NCBI GenBank assembly: GCA_964534355.1
Contig: CAZHNZ010000023.1
Span: 1-41,732 of the forward strand
Length of the DNA stretch: 41,732 nt
Origin: CAXXIC01 sp964534355
GTDB taxonomy: Bacteria; Bacteroidota; Bacteroidia; Bacteroidales; UBA7332
Direction of reading: 5' to 3'
Below, one piece after another: positions 24,470-33,438 of the stretch. Position 1 is the stretch's first letter. Every line of letters starts with the position of its first letter. The position numbers were made by a program, and so were the translations under genes. Below the pieces are notes generated by a model that saw only the letters and a list, made by a program, of their open reading frames with translations, was not told the DNA's origin and ran no database searches.

Positions 24470-26167
24470 ATGAACAGACTAAAAGAAATCGCATTTCGGC
24501 CGGTACTCATCGACTGTTTAAAGAATTACAACAAAGAGCTCTTTCTCAAAGACCTGATGTCAGGTATTATTGTAGGTATTGTTGCACTGCCTTTGGCCAT
24601 TGCCTTTGGTATCGCGTCGGGTGTTTCACCCGAAAAAGGAATCATCACAGCCATCCTCGCCGGTTTTCTTGTTTCGGCACTTGGTGGCAGCAAGGTGCAG
24701 ATTAGTGGTCCCACCGGGGCATTTATCGTTATAGTCTATGGTATTGTTCAGCAGTTTGGCATAGAAGGTCTCGCCATCGCTACATTTATGGCCGGCATAT
24801 TGCTTATACTGATGGGGCTATTCAAAATTGGTACCATTATCCGGTTCATTCCTTTTCCTATCATTGTAGGCTTCACGTCAGGTATCGCGCTCACCATTTT
24901 TACTACACAAATCAAAGACCTCTTCGGCCTCGATATTGCTAAAATGCCTGCCTCTTTTATCGAAAAATGGATTGTCTATTCTCAAAACATGCAATCTTTC
25001 GATATTTGGTCATTCGGCGTAGCCGTCTTCACTATCCTTATTATTGTATATACACCCAAATTATCGCCAAAAATTCCCGGCTCACTCGTTGCGATTATTG
25101 TCATGACCATCGCCGTGGTATTCCTTCGCGAGTATGCCGATATTACCTCGATCGAAACCATTGGCGACCGTTTCAGCATCAATGCACAGCTGCCACAGTT
25201 GCACCAGATTGGCATCACCTTCGACAAAATCAGCCTGCTCATGTCGGCCGCCTTTACCATTGCCATACTCGGTTCCATCGAATCGTTGCTTTCGGCTACC
25301 GTAGCCGACGGCGTCACCGGCGACAAGCACGACTCAAACACCGAGCTCATCGGACAGGGTATTGCCAACGTCATCGTGCCCTTCTTCGGCGGAATTCCCG
25401 CCACAGGTGCCATTGCACGCACCATGACCAATATAAACAACGGCGGAAAAACACCCCTCTCAGGTATCATTCACGCCGTAGTACTTTTGCTTATTCTGCT
25501 CTTTTTGGGCGATATGTCCAAACACATTCCCATGGCCTGTCTCGCCGGTATTTTGGTCGTCGTCTCCTACAACATGAGCGAGTGGCGCACCTTTCGTTCG
25601 CTGCTCAAAACGCCTAAAACAGATGTTGCGGTACTCATCACCACCTTCATTCTCACGGTTGTATTCGATCTTACCATCGCCATCGAAATCGGTCTGCTAC
25701 TCGCCGCCATACTCTTTATCCGTCGTATCTCAGAGTCCAGTTCAATCTCTGTACTCACCGGCGAAATAGATGCCTCAGCCGGCCACGATGTCTCGCTCGA
25801 TATTCAAAACATCGCCATTCCCAAAGGCGTTGAGGTGTACGAAATCGACGGCCCGTTCTTCTTCGGCGTAGCCAATAAGTTCGACGAGCAGATGAAAATA
25901 ATCGGCGACAAACCCCGAGTCCGCGTCATCCGGATGCGTCGCGTACCATTTATCGACTCTACCGGGCTACACAATCTCGAGATTTTCATCAAAAACTCGC
26001 AGAAAGAGCGCATACACGTCATTCTTTCCGGCGTAAACGAGCGCGTCCGTGCCGTCCTCGAAAAATCCGAAGTCGCCACACTCATTGGCCCCGAAAACAT
26101 CTGTCCGGCCATCAATATCGCCATCGACAGAGCCAACGAATACCTTACATTACAAAAACTGAAATAG
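24470..26167 (+). CDS. SulP-family anion transporter with STAS domain
   Basis: ATG at 24470 gives a 565-residue protein; an upstream TTG (24449) falls in the promoter box. The membrane domain (about residues 20-420) begins with the SulP signature region (DLMSGIIVGIVALPLAIAFG) and keeps GPTGAF, GIANVIVPFFGGIPATGAIA and ARTMTNINNGGKTPLSGI. A cytoplasmic STAS domain follows (about 440-555, with VYEIDGPFFFGVANKF and FIDSTGLHNLEIF). SulP proteins take up sulfate, bicarbonate or other anions. Those close to this form in marine and gut bacteria are often annotated as sulfate permeases, but the substrate cannot be told from sequence. It is a single gene with its own promoter region. The coding sequence is noticeably rich in C at third positions. 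Confidence 0.92.
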   Translation: MNRLKEIAFRPVLIDCLKNYNKELFLKDLMSGIIVGIVALPLAIAFGIASGVSPEKGIITAILAGFLVSALGGSKVQISGPTGAFIVIVYGIVQQFGIEGLAIATFMAGILLILMGLFKIGTIIRFIPFPIIVGFTSGIALTIFTTQIKDLFGLDIAKMPASFIEKWIVYSQNMQSFDIWSFGVAVFTILIIVYTPKLSPKIPGSLVAIIVMTIAVVFLREYADITSIETIGDRFSINAQLPQLHQIGITFDKISLLMSAAFTIAILGSIESLLSATVADGVTGDKHDSNTELIGQGIANVIVPFFGGIPATGAIARTMTNINNGGKTPLSGIIHAVVLLLILLFLGDMSKHIPMACLAGILVVVSYNMSEWRTFRSLLKTPKTDVAVLITTFILTVVFDLTIAIEIGLLLAAILFIRRISESSSISVLTGEIDASAGHDVSLDIQNIAIPKGVEVYEIDGPFFFGVANKFDEQMKIIGDKPRVRVIRMRRVPFIDSTGLHNLEIFIKNSQKERIHVILSGVNERVRAVLEKSEVATLIGPENICPAINIAIDRANEYLTLQKLK

Positions 26168-26180
26168 ATTTTTTTCTTTT

Positions 26181-26298
26181 GGGCGTGTCCCCTCAGGGGG
26201 CCGGGCTGTCCGCTCATACTCCTCGCCGGTTCATCTTTGCTGCGGTAAACACACCGTTAGCAGCCGGCTGCGGGGTATCCGCTACCATCCCTCACGCG
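26181..26298. repeat. Dispersed structured intergenic element, copy 1
   Basis: This segment between the convergent SulP and U32 genes begins GGGCGTGTCCCC, forms a small CCCC/GGGG hairpin, then reads CCGGGCTGTCCGCT, and ends ATCCCTCACGCG. GCGTG near the start can pair with CACGC at the end. The central part, GCCGGCTGCGGGGTA, is shared with a second copy at 33258-33403, as are the ends in weaker form. Elements of this pattern (GGGCGT..CGGGCT..TCCGCT..ATCCCT) are, from memory, widespread between genes in Bacteroidota. Whether it is an RNA or a mobile repeat is not known from the sequence. Confidence 0.55.
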
Positions 26299-26335
26299 AG
26301 GTTACCACACATATCGTCGCATACCTCTACGCGGG

Positions 26336-27580
26336 TTACCCCTTCGCGTCCACCACCTTAAACAGCTTATCCGACGGCCTGATTTTTTCCGTCGTCTTTA
26401 TCGAAAAACGTTCACCCTTCACCGTCTCTTCCACCGGTTTCAGGTTTACACGTATCTCTTCTACTATCTGACTCACCGCACCCGTGGTCGGCCCCGTTAT
26501 CAGTATCTCATCGCCTACTTTCAGACTTTGCGTTTCCATCAGAAACTCGGCCACACCGATATGGGCAAAATATTTCATTCCTTTACCTATATACACCTTT
26601 CGTTTGGTGGCTGCCGAGCCATAGTTGCCCGTCCACTCACCCAGCCTTTGTCCCAGGTAGTAGCCATCCCAAAATCCACGGTTAAACACCGTTTTCAGCC
26701 GTTCATCCCAGCCATTCACCAACTCCTGTCCGTAGCTCCCATCCACACAGGCAGCAATTGCCTCTTTGTAGCACTCGGTCACCGTACGCACATACTCGGG
26801 TCCGCGGGCGCGTCCCTCTATCTTGAATACCCGCACGCCGGCAGCTATCATCGTGTCCATAAAGTGTATCGTCTTCAGGTCTTTGGGCGACATGATGTAT
26901 TGGTTATCCACCTCCAGTTCCATATCCGTCTCTTTGTCCTTCACCGTATAACTGCGTCGGCAAATCTGCGTGCATGCACCCCGGTTGGCCGAACTGTTCA
27001 ACTCGTGCAGGCTCAGGTAGCATTTGCCCGAAACGGCCATACAAAGCGCCCCGTGCGAAAACATCTCAATGCGTACCAGCTCACCCGATGGCCCTTTTAT
27101 CTGTTTGGCCAGTATCTGCTGATAGATGTGGGCCACCTGATCCATATTAAGTTCACGCGCCAGCACCACCACATCGGCAAATTGGGCGTAAAACTCCAAA
27201 GCTTCCACATTCGATATATTCAGCTGTGTCGATAAATGCACCTCCACGCCTACCGACCGGGCATACATTAGTGCCGATACATCGCTGATAATCACAGCCG
27301 AAAGCGCAGCCTCTTTGGCCGCGTCAATTATTCGCCGCATCAGCGTCAGGTCGTTGTCGTAGATTACCGTGTTCACGGTCAGGTAGCTCTTGATGTTATT
27401 TTCCCGGCAAATCTTCGCTATCTCGTGCAGGTCGCTTATCGTGAAGTTATTCGACGACTTCGAGCGCATGTTTAGTCCCTCTATGCCAAAATAAACAGAA
27501 TCGGCACCCCCTTGTATGGCGGCAGCCAGCGACTCGTACGAGCCGGCCGGCGCCATTATTTCAAAATCGGTTATTTTCAT
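26336..27580 (-). CDS. U32 peptidase-family protein (TrhP/RlhA-type RNA hydroxylation)
   Basis: ATG at 27580 (MKITDFEIMAPAGS) is the start that matches the family; the frame runs 13 codons further upstream. The 414-residue protein has the U32 signature: APAGSYESLAAAIQGGADSVYFG, EMFSHGALCMAVSGKCYLS, and NRGACTQICRRSY with cysteines suited to an iron-sulfur cluster. A C-terminal beta-barrel is at about 330-410. Proteins of this family were long listed as collagenases, but the well-studied ones (TrhP, RlhA) use prephenate to hydroxylate wobble uridine in tRNA or a cytidine in 23S rRNA. Which of these applies here is not clear. It lies 57 bp downstream of catalase on the same strand and may share its transcript. 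The stop codon sits at the edge of the intergenic element. Confidence 0.88.
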   Translation of the reverse strand: MKITDFEIMAPAGSYESLAAAIQGGADSVYFGIEGLNMRSKSSNNFTISDLHEIAKICRENNIKSYLTVNTVIYDNDLTLMRRIIDAAKEAALSAVIISDVSALMYARSVGVEVHLSTQLNISNVEALEFYAQFADVVVLARELNMDQVAHIYQQILAKQIKGPSGELVRIEMFSHGALCMAVSGKCYLSLHELNSSANRGACTQICRRSYTVKDKETDMELEVDNQYIMSPKDLKTIHFMDTMIAAGVRVFKIEGRARGPEYVRTVTECYKEAIAACVDGSYGQELVNGWDERLKTVFNRGFWDGYYLGQRLGEWTGNYGSAATKRKVYIGKGMKYFAHIGVAEFLMETQSLKVGDEILITGPTTGAVSQIVEEIRVNLKPVEETVKGERFSIKTTEKIRPSDKLFKVVDAKG

Positions 27581-27637
27581 CTTGCAATCCTCTATGGTTG
27601 AGGCTGCAAAGTTAGTCATTTTTTTTCGCTCAAATAG

Positions 27638-29107
27638 TTAAGAAGGCACAAAGCGCAGCGATAGCCCTTCGGCTATGCGCATGGCCATTTCATTGTCTAT
27701 CAGGTAGAAATGGTTGAGTTGTCTTACAATTATCTCTTCCCGTTTACTGCTTCCGATGTTTCGCATCGACTCTATCAGATTGTTTATCAGCGAGGTTTGT
27801 TCCCTCGGTGTCATCACTGTGTGGTAGAGCCAGCGGGGCTGCGAGTAGTGGTCCGTATCGTTTTCGTTGCGGTTGAAGGTGTCCATTTGGTTCGAGTCGA
27901 GCAGCAGGGCCGGCTCTTTCGTATGCTTTTCGCCCGCATGTCCGTTGAAGCTGTTGGGCGAATAGTTCGGCACTGCGCCACCATTACCTGTTACACTCAT
28001 CGCACCATCGCGTTCGTGATTGTGTACAGGGCAAACGGGGCGGTTCACCGGTATCTGTTCGTAGTTTGCACCCAGTCTGTGGCGTTGCGCATCGGGGTAT
28101 GCCAATATGCGTCCCTGTAGCAGTCTGTCGGGCGAAAACGATATCCCATCCACCACATTCGAAGGCGAGAAGGCAGCCTGTTCCACCTCGGCAAAGTAGT
28201 TTTCGGGTAGCTCTTTCAGAGTCAGCGTTCCCACATCCATCAGCGGAAAGTCTCTTTTGGGCCATATCTTGGTCGGGTCAAAGGGGTTCCACCGGAACGA
28301 GCTGCACTGAAAATCGCTCATCACCTGTATCTGCATCTTCCATTTCGGATAATCGCCTGTGCGAAGAGCAGTTACCAGGTCGCGTTGTGCCCAGTCGGGG
28401 TCCCGTCCTTTCATAAATTCAGCCTCCTGTGCCGTAAAGTTCTTCACACCCTGCATCGTTTTCAGGTGAAACTTCACCCACGTTCTCTCCTGTTGTTCAT
28501 TTATCATCGAAAATGTGTGGCAGCCAAATCCGTGCATATGCCGGTAGCTATACGGTGTGCCTCTTTCGCTGAAAAGGATAATTACCTGATGCAGCGACTC
28601 GGGGTTCAGACTGAAAAAATCCCACATCGTGGTCGCGCTTCTCAGGTTGGTTTGCGGATCACGCTTCTGGCTGTGTATAAAGTCGGGGAACTTCATCGGG
28701 TCTTTTATGAAAAACACGGGCGTGTTGTTACCCACCAAATCCCAGTTTCCCTCTTCTGTGTAAAACTTTATGGCAAATCCACGCGGGTCGCGGTCGGTGT
28801 CGGGTGTGCCTCTTTCGCCTGTAACGGTCGAAAACCGTACCATCACCCGACAGCAGTTGCCCACCTGCGAAAAAAGCTTTGCCCGGGTATAGCGTGTGAT
28901 GTCGTTATTCACCACAAACTCCCCGTATGCGCCCGATCCTTTGGCATGCACCACTCTTTCCGGTATTCGTTCTCTGTTGAAGTGAGCCAGCTTCTCTTGC
29001 AGAAAATGGTCTTGTAGCAAAATGGGGCCGCGTGGCCCTACGGTCAGGCTGTTTTCGTTGTCCTGCACAGGTCTGCCCGATGCAGTGGTTATCCTCTTGT
29101 TTTTCAT
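27638..29107 (-). CDS. katA: Heme catalase (monofunctional, small subunit)
   Basis: This 489-residue protein matches small-subunit (clade 3) catalases in length and motifs: RGPILLQDHFLQEKLAHF, catalytic His54 in RVVHAKGSGAYG, the distal Asn in DLVGNNTPVFF, FKDP-type IKDPMKFPDFIH, and the heme ligand Tyr in LAYPDAQRHRLG, followed by NRPVCPVHNHERDG. It has no signal peptide and acts in the cytoplasm, converting hydrogen peroxide to water and oxygen. The start at 29107 is the first ATG of the conserved N-terminus. It is divergent from the gnd-zwf-pgl operon, which supplies NADPH. With rubrerythrin and YaaA it makes up the peroxide defence visible in this window. Confidence 0.97.
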   Translation of the reverse strand: MKNKRITTASGRPVQDNENSLTVGPRGPILLQDHFLQEKLAHFNRERIPERVVHAKGSGAYGEFVVNNDITRYTRAKLFSQVGNCCRVMVRFSTVTGERGTPDTDRDPRGFAIKFYTEEGNWDLVGNNTPVFFIKDPMKFPDFIHSQKRDPQTNLRSATTMWDFFSLNPESLHQVIILFSERGTPYSYRHMHGFGCHTFSMINEQQERTWVKFHLKTMQGVKNFTAQEAEFMKGRDPDWAQRDLVTALRTGDYPKWKMQIQVMSDFQCSSFRWNPFDPTKIWPKRDFPLMDVGTLTLKELPENYFAEVEQAAFSPSNVVDGISFSPDRLLQGRILAYPDAQRHRLGANYEQIPVNRPVCPVHNHERDGAMSVTGNGGAVPNYSPNSFNGHAGEKHTKEPALLLDSNQMDTFNRNENDTDHYSQPRWLYHTVMTPREQTSLINNLIESMRNIGSSKREEIIVRQLNHFYLIDNEMAMRIAEGLSLRFVPS

Positions 29108-29466
29108 CGCTGTATGGTTTAGGTTTTCGGTCAGGATAATTATTTTATAGAAACGAATATTAACAATTGATTGTTCGTTTTGCCCTGCTCTTTAACTAAT
29201 GGCTGAATGCCGGATTTTTTAATCTTATTTCTAGTGTTAATTATTGGAAATAAATGAGATAGCTATAAGCCAAAAAGGGTTGTAGTTTGTTATAATTTTA
29301 AACGACACGTTATTTTTATTCAAATGGAGTAGGGAAGAGGCTTTCAAATATAAATATTATTTAAAACATACTGAAACAAAACCTCATTTTAATATGTTTT
29401 CATAGATACCCATCCCATTTGTAACCAAGGGGTGTGGTTGATTGGATAATTAGAACAAATTTATTT
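29108..29466. other. Divergent intergenic region, catalase / gnd
   Basis: This 359-bp AT-rich region must carry the promoters of catalase (minus) and gnd (plus). The only exact TAnnTTTG box seen is on the minus strand at 29345-29352 (TATATTTG), about 240 bp before the catalase start, which would give a long leader. No coding sequence, tRNA or strong hairpin was recognised. Confidence 0.5.
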
Positions 29467-30933
29467 ATGGAATTAGCAAATATCGGATTAATCGGTTTGG
29501 CCGTAATGGGTGAGAATTTAGCCCTCAATTTTGAAAGTAAAGGCAATATTGTTGCCGTGTACAACCGCACAGTGCCTGGTGTGGAAGAGGGAGTTGTGGA
29601 ACGATTTATTAACGGTCGGGGTGCCGGAAAACGATTTATCGGTTCCGATAATATTGCCGGTTTTGTGGCCTCCATACAAGCTCCGCGCAAAATATTTATG
29701 ATGGTGCGTGCCGGTTCTGCTGTCGACGAGCTGATTGCTCAGCTTTTGCCGCATCTTTCTCCCGGCGATATTCTTATCGATGGTGGAAATTCTCATTTCC
29801 CCGACTCAACACGCCGTACCCGTGAGCTCGAAACAAAAGGCTTCCGCTTTATTGGTGCAGGTGTTTCGGGTGGCGAAGAGGGTGCGCTCAACGGGCCTTC
29901 CATCATGCCGGGCGGCTCTGCTTCGGCCTGGCCCGAGGTGAAGCCTCTTTTTCAGGCTATATCGGCTAAGGTCGATGGCGATGTACCCTGTTGCGATTGG
30001 GTAGGAGAGGATGGTGCCGGTCATTTTGTAAAAATGGTGCACAACGGTATTGAGTACGGAGATATGCAGCTCATCAGCGAGGCATATTTTCTGATGAAGT
30101 TGCTTCAGGGAAAATCAAACGACGAAATGTCTGCTATTTTCGGCGAATGGAACAAAGGTAAATTGCTTAGCTATCTGATCGAAATTTCAGCCGAAATACT
30201 TAATCATAAGCAGGCCGATGGCTCTTTTCTATTGGACTCAGTTTTGGATGTCGCAGGGCAGAAAGGTACCGGTAAATGGTCGGTGATTTCTTCGTTAGAT
30301 GCGGGTATTTCTCTCAATCTGATTGCTTCTGCCGTTTACGAGCGGGCGCTATCCTCTCTTAAAGAGGAAAGGGTGCAGGCGGCGCGTAGTTATGGCCATT
30401 CTGTGGAGCCTTCTGCTGTGGGCGATGAGTCGTTTACAAACGATATTCGCGATGCGCTATACGCAGCCAAAATAGTTTCATACGCACAGGGCTTCCGGCT
30501 CATGCGGCAGGTGGCCAACGACTCAGGATGGTCTCTCAACTATGCCGGTATCGCACGACTTTGGCGGGGTGGATGTATTATCCGTTCATCTTTCCTTCAA
30601 AAAATCAGTGAGGCTTATGAGAAAAATCCCGATTTGCAGAATCTGCTGCTCGACGACTATTTCAAATCAGAAATAGAGGCTGCCCTGCCCGGTTGGCGCA
30701 GAGTGGTGGCACAGGCTACACTCAGCGGTGTCTCTGTTCCTGCTCTCTCTTCGGCGCTCAACTATTTTCACAGTCTGATTTCCGAAAATCTGCCTGCCAA
30801 TATGTTGCAGGCTCAGCGCGACTACTTTGGCGCGCATACTTTCGAACGCGTTGACGCGCCACGTGGTCAGTTTTTTCACGAAAACTGGACCGGTAAGGGT
30901 GGAGATACTCATTCGGGTAATTATAAATTATAA
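29467..30933 (+). CDS. gnd: 6-phosphogluconate dehydrogenase, decarboxylating
   Basis: ATG at 29467 is chosen because the family N-terminus (MELANIGLIGLAVMGENLA) begins there; the frame extends 11 codons upstream from a GTG. The 488-residue length is that of the long-form enzyme. Visible motifs are the NADP-binding GLAVMG near residues 8-13, VSGGEEGALNGPSIMPGG, the catalytic Lys in GHFVKMVHNGIEYGDMQ, and the C-terminal SALNYFHSL and RVDAPRGQFFHENW. It oxidises 6-phosphogluconate to ribulose 5-phosphate with release of CO2 and NADPH in the cytoplasm. It is first in a three-gene operon with zwf (21 bp downstream) and pgl, which together form the complete oxidative pentose phosphate branch. Confidence 0.97.
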   Translation: MELANIGLIGLAVMGENLALNFESKGNIVAVYNRTVPGVEEGVVERFINGRGAGKRFIGSDNIAGFVASIQAPRKIFMMVRAGSAVDELIAQLLPHLSPGDILIDGGNSHFPDSTRRTRELETKGFRFIGAGVSGGEEGALNGPSIMPGGSASAWPEVKPLFQAISAKVDGDVPCCDWVGEDGAGHFVKMVHNGIEYGDMQLISEAYFLMKLLQGKSNDEMSAIFGEWNKGKLLSYLIEISAEILNHKQADGSFLLDSVLDVAGQKGTGKWSVISSLDAGISLNLIASAVYERALSSLKEERVQAARSYGHSVEPSAVGDESFTNDIRDALYAAKIVSYAQGFRLMRQVANDSGWSLNYAGIARLWRGGCIIRSSFLQKISEAYEKNPDLQNLLLDDYFKSEIEAALPGWRRVVAQATLSGVSVPALSSALNYFHSLISENLPANMLQAQRDYFGAHTFERVDAPRGQFFHENWTGKGGDTHSGNYKL

Positions 30934-30954
30934 TTTTCTTAATCGTTTCTCTCT

Positions 30955-32487
30955 ATGAACAAATCCGTTCAGAATCAAATACTTGTTATCTTTGGTGCGT
31001 CGGGCGATCTTACCGGCCGCAAGCTGATACCTTCGCTTTTCGAACTTTACGAAAGGGGGCATCTGCCCGCGCGGTTTGCTATACTTGGCGTTTCACGCAC
31101 CGATTATTCCGATGAAGCCTTTCGCCAAAAAATGGCTGCCGATTTTCAGAAGTATCACCGCAATGCTGCCGAAAAGAGTGAGAAGTTCACCGAATTCCTC
31201 GGTTCTGTCTATTATCAACCTGTCGATACATCCAATGTCGATAGTTATTTAGCTTTGAAGCTGAGGCTTCCGCAACTCGCTGAATCTTTGCAGATTGACG
31301 ATAACTATCTCTATTTCCTGGCTACGCCACCATCTTTATATAGTGTTATTCCGTTGCACCTCAAAGCGCATGATTTGCACGAGGAGCGGCCCGATACCGG
31401 TTTTCGTCGTATCATTATCGAAAAGCCTTTCGGATACGATCTCGAATCGGCTCAGTCGTTGCAGGCATTGCTTGCCACTGTTTTTCAGGAGAGTCAGATT
31501 TACCGCATAGATCACTATCTAGGTAAGGAGACTGCGCAGAATATTCTTGTTCTTCGCTTCGCAAATGCTATTTTCGAACCACTTTGGAACAAAGAGTTTA
31601 TCGATCATGTTGAGATTACCGCTGTCGAAAATCTGAGTCTCGAGGGTAGGGGCGGCTATTACGAAAATGCAGGCGCATTGCGCGATATGGTTCAAAATCA
31701 CCTCATTCAGTTGGTTGCGCTTACAGCCATGGAGCCACCTGCTGTCTTCAATGCAGATAGTTTTCGCGATGAGGTGGCGCGCCTGTACCAGTCGCTTCGC
31801 CCGATGACCGACGACGATATTCGTGCCAATGTAGTTCGCGGTCAGTACATTGGAGCCGATACATCCAAAGGCCATATCAAGGGTTATCGCGAAGAGGTGG
31901 GTGTGAGTCCCGACTCTCGTACCGAAACCTTTTTGGCAATGAAACTTTTTATTGACAACGAAAGATGGCAGGATATTCCCTTTTATATTCGCACCGGTAA
32001 GCAGTTGCCTACTAAGGTATCCGAAATAGTTATCCATTTCCGGAAACTCAAAAACAGCCTGTTCGATTGCATGGGTTGTGGATGCAATTCCTGCACCAAG
32101 ATGATTATCCGCATTCAGCCCGACGAGGGTGTGCAGTTGCGTTTCGGTGTCAAGGTGCCGGGCTCCGGTTTTGGAGTGCGTCAGGCCGGCATGGATTTCA
32201 AGTACGAGAATCTGCCTTTCTTCACCCTCACTGATGCCTATTCGCGCCTTATCCTCGACGCAATGCAGGGCGATTCCACCCTCTTTACCCGCACCGATGC
32301 AGTGCAGAGCAGTTGGCGTTTCTTCGATCCTGTGCTCAGGCTCTGGCAGTCCGATTCCGCATTTCCGCTTCACGGATATCCGGCCGGTAGTTGGGGACCC
32401 AAAGAGGCAAATGATCTTATTCCGGATACATTCTGGACCAATCCGTGTAAGAATCTCACAAACAGCGATCTCTACTGTGAGCTGTAA
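30955..32487 (+). CDS. zwf: Glucose-6-phosphate 1-dehydrogenase
   Basis: This 510-residue protein has the nucleotide-binding motif GASGDLTGRKL (residues 14-24), the substrate-site signature RIDHYLGKE (184-192), EGRGGYYENAGALRDMVQNH and IRTGKQLP. It catalyses the first step of the oxidative pentose phosphate pathway, glucose 6-phosphate to 6-phosphogluconolactone with NADPH formation. An unusual point is a tight cysteine group, Cys372, Cys375, Cys377 and Cys380, just before the conserved IIRIQPDEG strand. That segment in most G6PDH proteins that I recall has at most one or two cysteines. The gene lies between gnd and pgl on the same strand and is surely co-transcribed. Confidence 0.97.
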   Translation: MNKSVQNQILVIFGASGDLTGRKLIPSLFELYERGHLPARFAILGVSRTDYSDEAFRQKMAADFQKYHRNAAEKSEKFTEFLGSVYYQPVDTSNVDSYLALKLRLPQLAESLQIDDNYLYFLATPPSLYSVIPLHLKAHDLHEERPDTGFRRIIIEKPFGYDLESAQSLQALLATVFQESQIYRIDHYLGKETAQNILVLRFANAIFEPLWNKEFIDHVEITAVENLSLEGRGGYYENAGALRDMVQNHLIQLVALTAMEPPAVFNADSFRDEVARLYQSLRPMTDDDIRANVVRGQYIGADTSKGHIKGYREEVGVSPDSRTETFLAMKLFIDNERWQDIPFYIRTGKQLPTKVSEIVIHFRKLKNSLFDCMGCGCNSCTKMIIRIQPDEGVQLRFGVKVPGSGFGVRQAGMDFKYENLPFFTLTDAYSRLILDAMQGDSTLFTRTDAVQSSWRFFDPVLRLWQSDSAFPLHGYPAGSWGPKEANDLIPDTFWTNPCKNLTNSDLYCEL

Positions 32488-32526
32488 AATACAAAATAAG
32501 TGTTCTACTATTAAATCGAAAAGGGT

Positions 32527-33252
32527 ATGAAAAAAAGGGTATTCAGCAATTCTATCGACGTGGCCCAGCGGCTTTCTGCACAGATTCTCGAATGGATGAA
32601 TGAGGATGCGTCACGCAATTTCTACATTGCTCTTTCAGGTGGTTCAACTCCGGCAATGCTTTTTCAGGTGTGGAGCGAGTTTTACCGTACCCGCTTCAAT
32701 TGGAACAGAATGTTTTTCTATTGGGTGGATGAGCGTTGCGTAGATCCGCGTCATCCCGACAGCAATTACGGCATGGCTAAAAAAATTCTCTTTGACCACA
32801 TCCCTGTTCCTTCTAAAAATGTTCAGCGTGTGTTTGGCGAAATAGATACCGATTTCGAGGTGAATAGATACAGTCGTCGCCTGATAGAGTCTGTCCCCAT
32901 CAAAAACGGCAAACCCTATTTCGATCTTGTGCTGTTAGGTCTCGGCGAAGACGGACATACTGCTTCAATATTCCCTGATAATCTCGCACTTATCGATTCG
33001 CATGACCTCTGCGCAGTAGCCAGGCATCCGAAAACTGGTAACGAACGCATCACCATTACCGGTCCCGTCATTGCAAATGCGGCGCACGTCGTGTTTTTTG
33101 TTACAGGCGACTCCAAATCTGAAATCGTTCACAAGGTTGTCGATGATCTTCCCGGTGCATCCATGCTTCCTGCCTCTATCATCAAAGCAAAATGTGCTGA
33201 TTGTTATTTCTATCTCGATCAGGGAGCCGCTAAATCAATCTATTTTCAATAA
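32527..33252 (+). CDS. pgl: 6-phosphogluconolactonase
   Basis: This 241-residue protein carries the DevB/Pgl family motifs: ALSGGSTPAMLFQ near residue 34, FFYWVDERCVDPRHPDSNYGM, and the active-site segment LVLLGLGEDGHTASIFP. It hydrolyses 6-phosphogluconolactone, the product of zwf, to 6-phosphogluconate, the substrate of gnd. The start is 39 bp after the zwf stop, and it closes the operon. Directly behind it lies copy 2 of the intergenic element, then the convergent yaaA gene. Confidence 0.95.
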   Translation: MKKRVFSNSIDVAQRLSAQILEWMNEDASRNFYIALSGGSTPAMLFQVWSEFYRTRFNWNRMFFYWVDERCVDPRHPDSNYGMAKKILFDHIPVPSKNVQRVFGEIDTDFEVNRYSRRLIESVPIKNGKPYFDLVLLGLGEDGHTASIFPDNLALIDSHDLCAVARHPKTGNERITITGPVIANAAHVVFFVTGDSKSEIVHKVVDDLPGASMLPASIIKAKCADCYFYLDQGAAKSIYFQ

Positions 33253-33257
33253 TACGA

Positions 33258-33403
33258 GGGCGTATCCCTTCGTTATACTTCGCGTCTGGTATCCGCTTGT
33301 TCAGACTATGTATGTCTCGTACCAGACATTCGCCGGTATACTCTTCGTCTGGTCTTCAGCCGTCAGTAGCCGGCTGCGGGGTACCCGCCATATCCCTTGC
33401 GTG
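33258..33403. repeat. Dispersed structured intergenic element, copy 2
   Basis: The segment starts GGGCGTATCCCTTCG and ends ATCCCTTGCGTG, matching the ends of copy 1 (26181-26298) with changes. The segment at 33366-33382 (about AGTAGCCGGCTGCGGGG) agrees almost fully with copy 1. Inside is a strong inverted repeat, GTCTGGTA (33284-33291) with TACCAGAC (33320-33327), which encloses a second one, AGAC (33303-33306) with GTCT (33314-33317). It lies between the convergent pgl and yaaA genes. Confidence 0.55.
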
Positions 33404-33438
33404 TTTAGTAGATTACCACTTTGTGGCTGTTTCCATCC

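Noticed and set aside
24967..25617. 216-codon open frame on the plus strand inside the SulP gene
   Set aside because: It is a shifted frame of a clearly conserved transporter, rich in Arg and His as expected for an out-of-frame reading of C-rich codons.
24470..29107. Horizontal transfer of the SulP-U32-catalase block because of its C-rich codons
   Set aside because: The genes are common housekeeping types, there are no mobility genes at the borders, and strand-related or expression-related codon bias explains the look equally well.
26181..33403. CRISPR or tandem repeat array
   Set aside because: The only repeated units are the two imperfect intergenic elements 7 kb apart; there are no regularly spaced copies or spacers and no cas genes.
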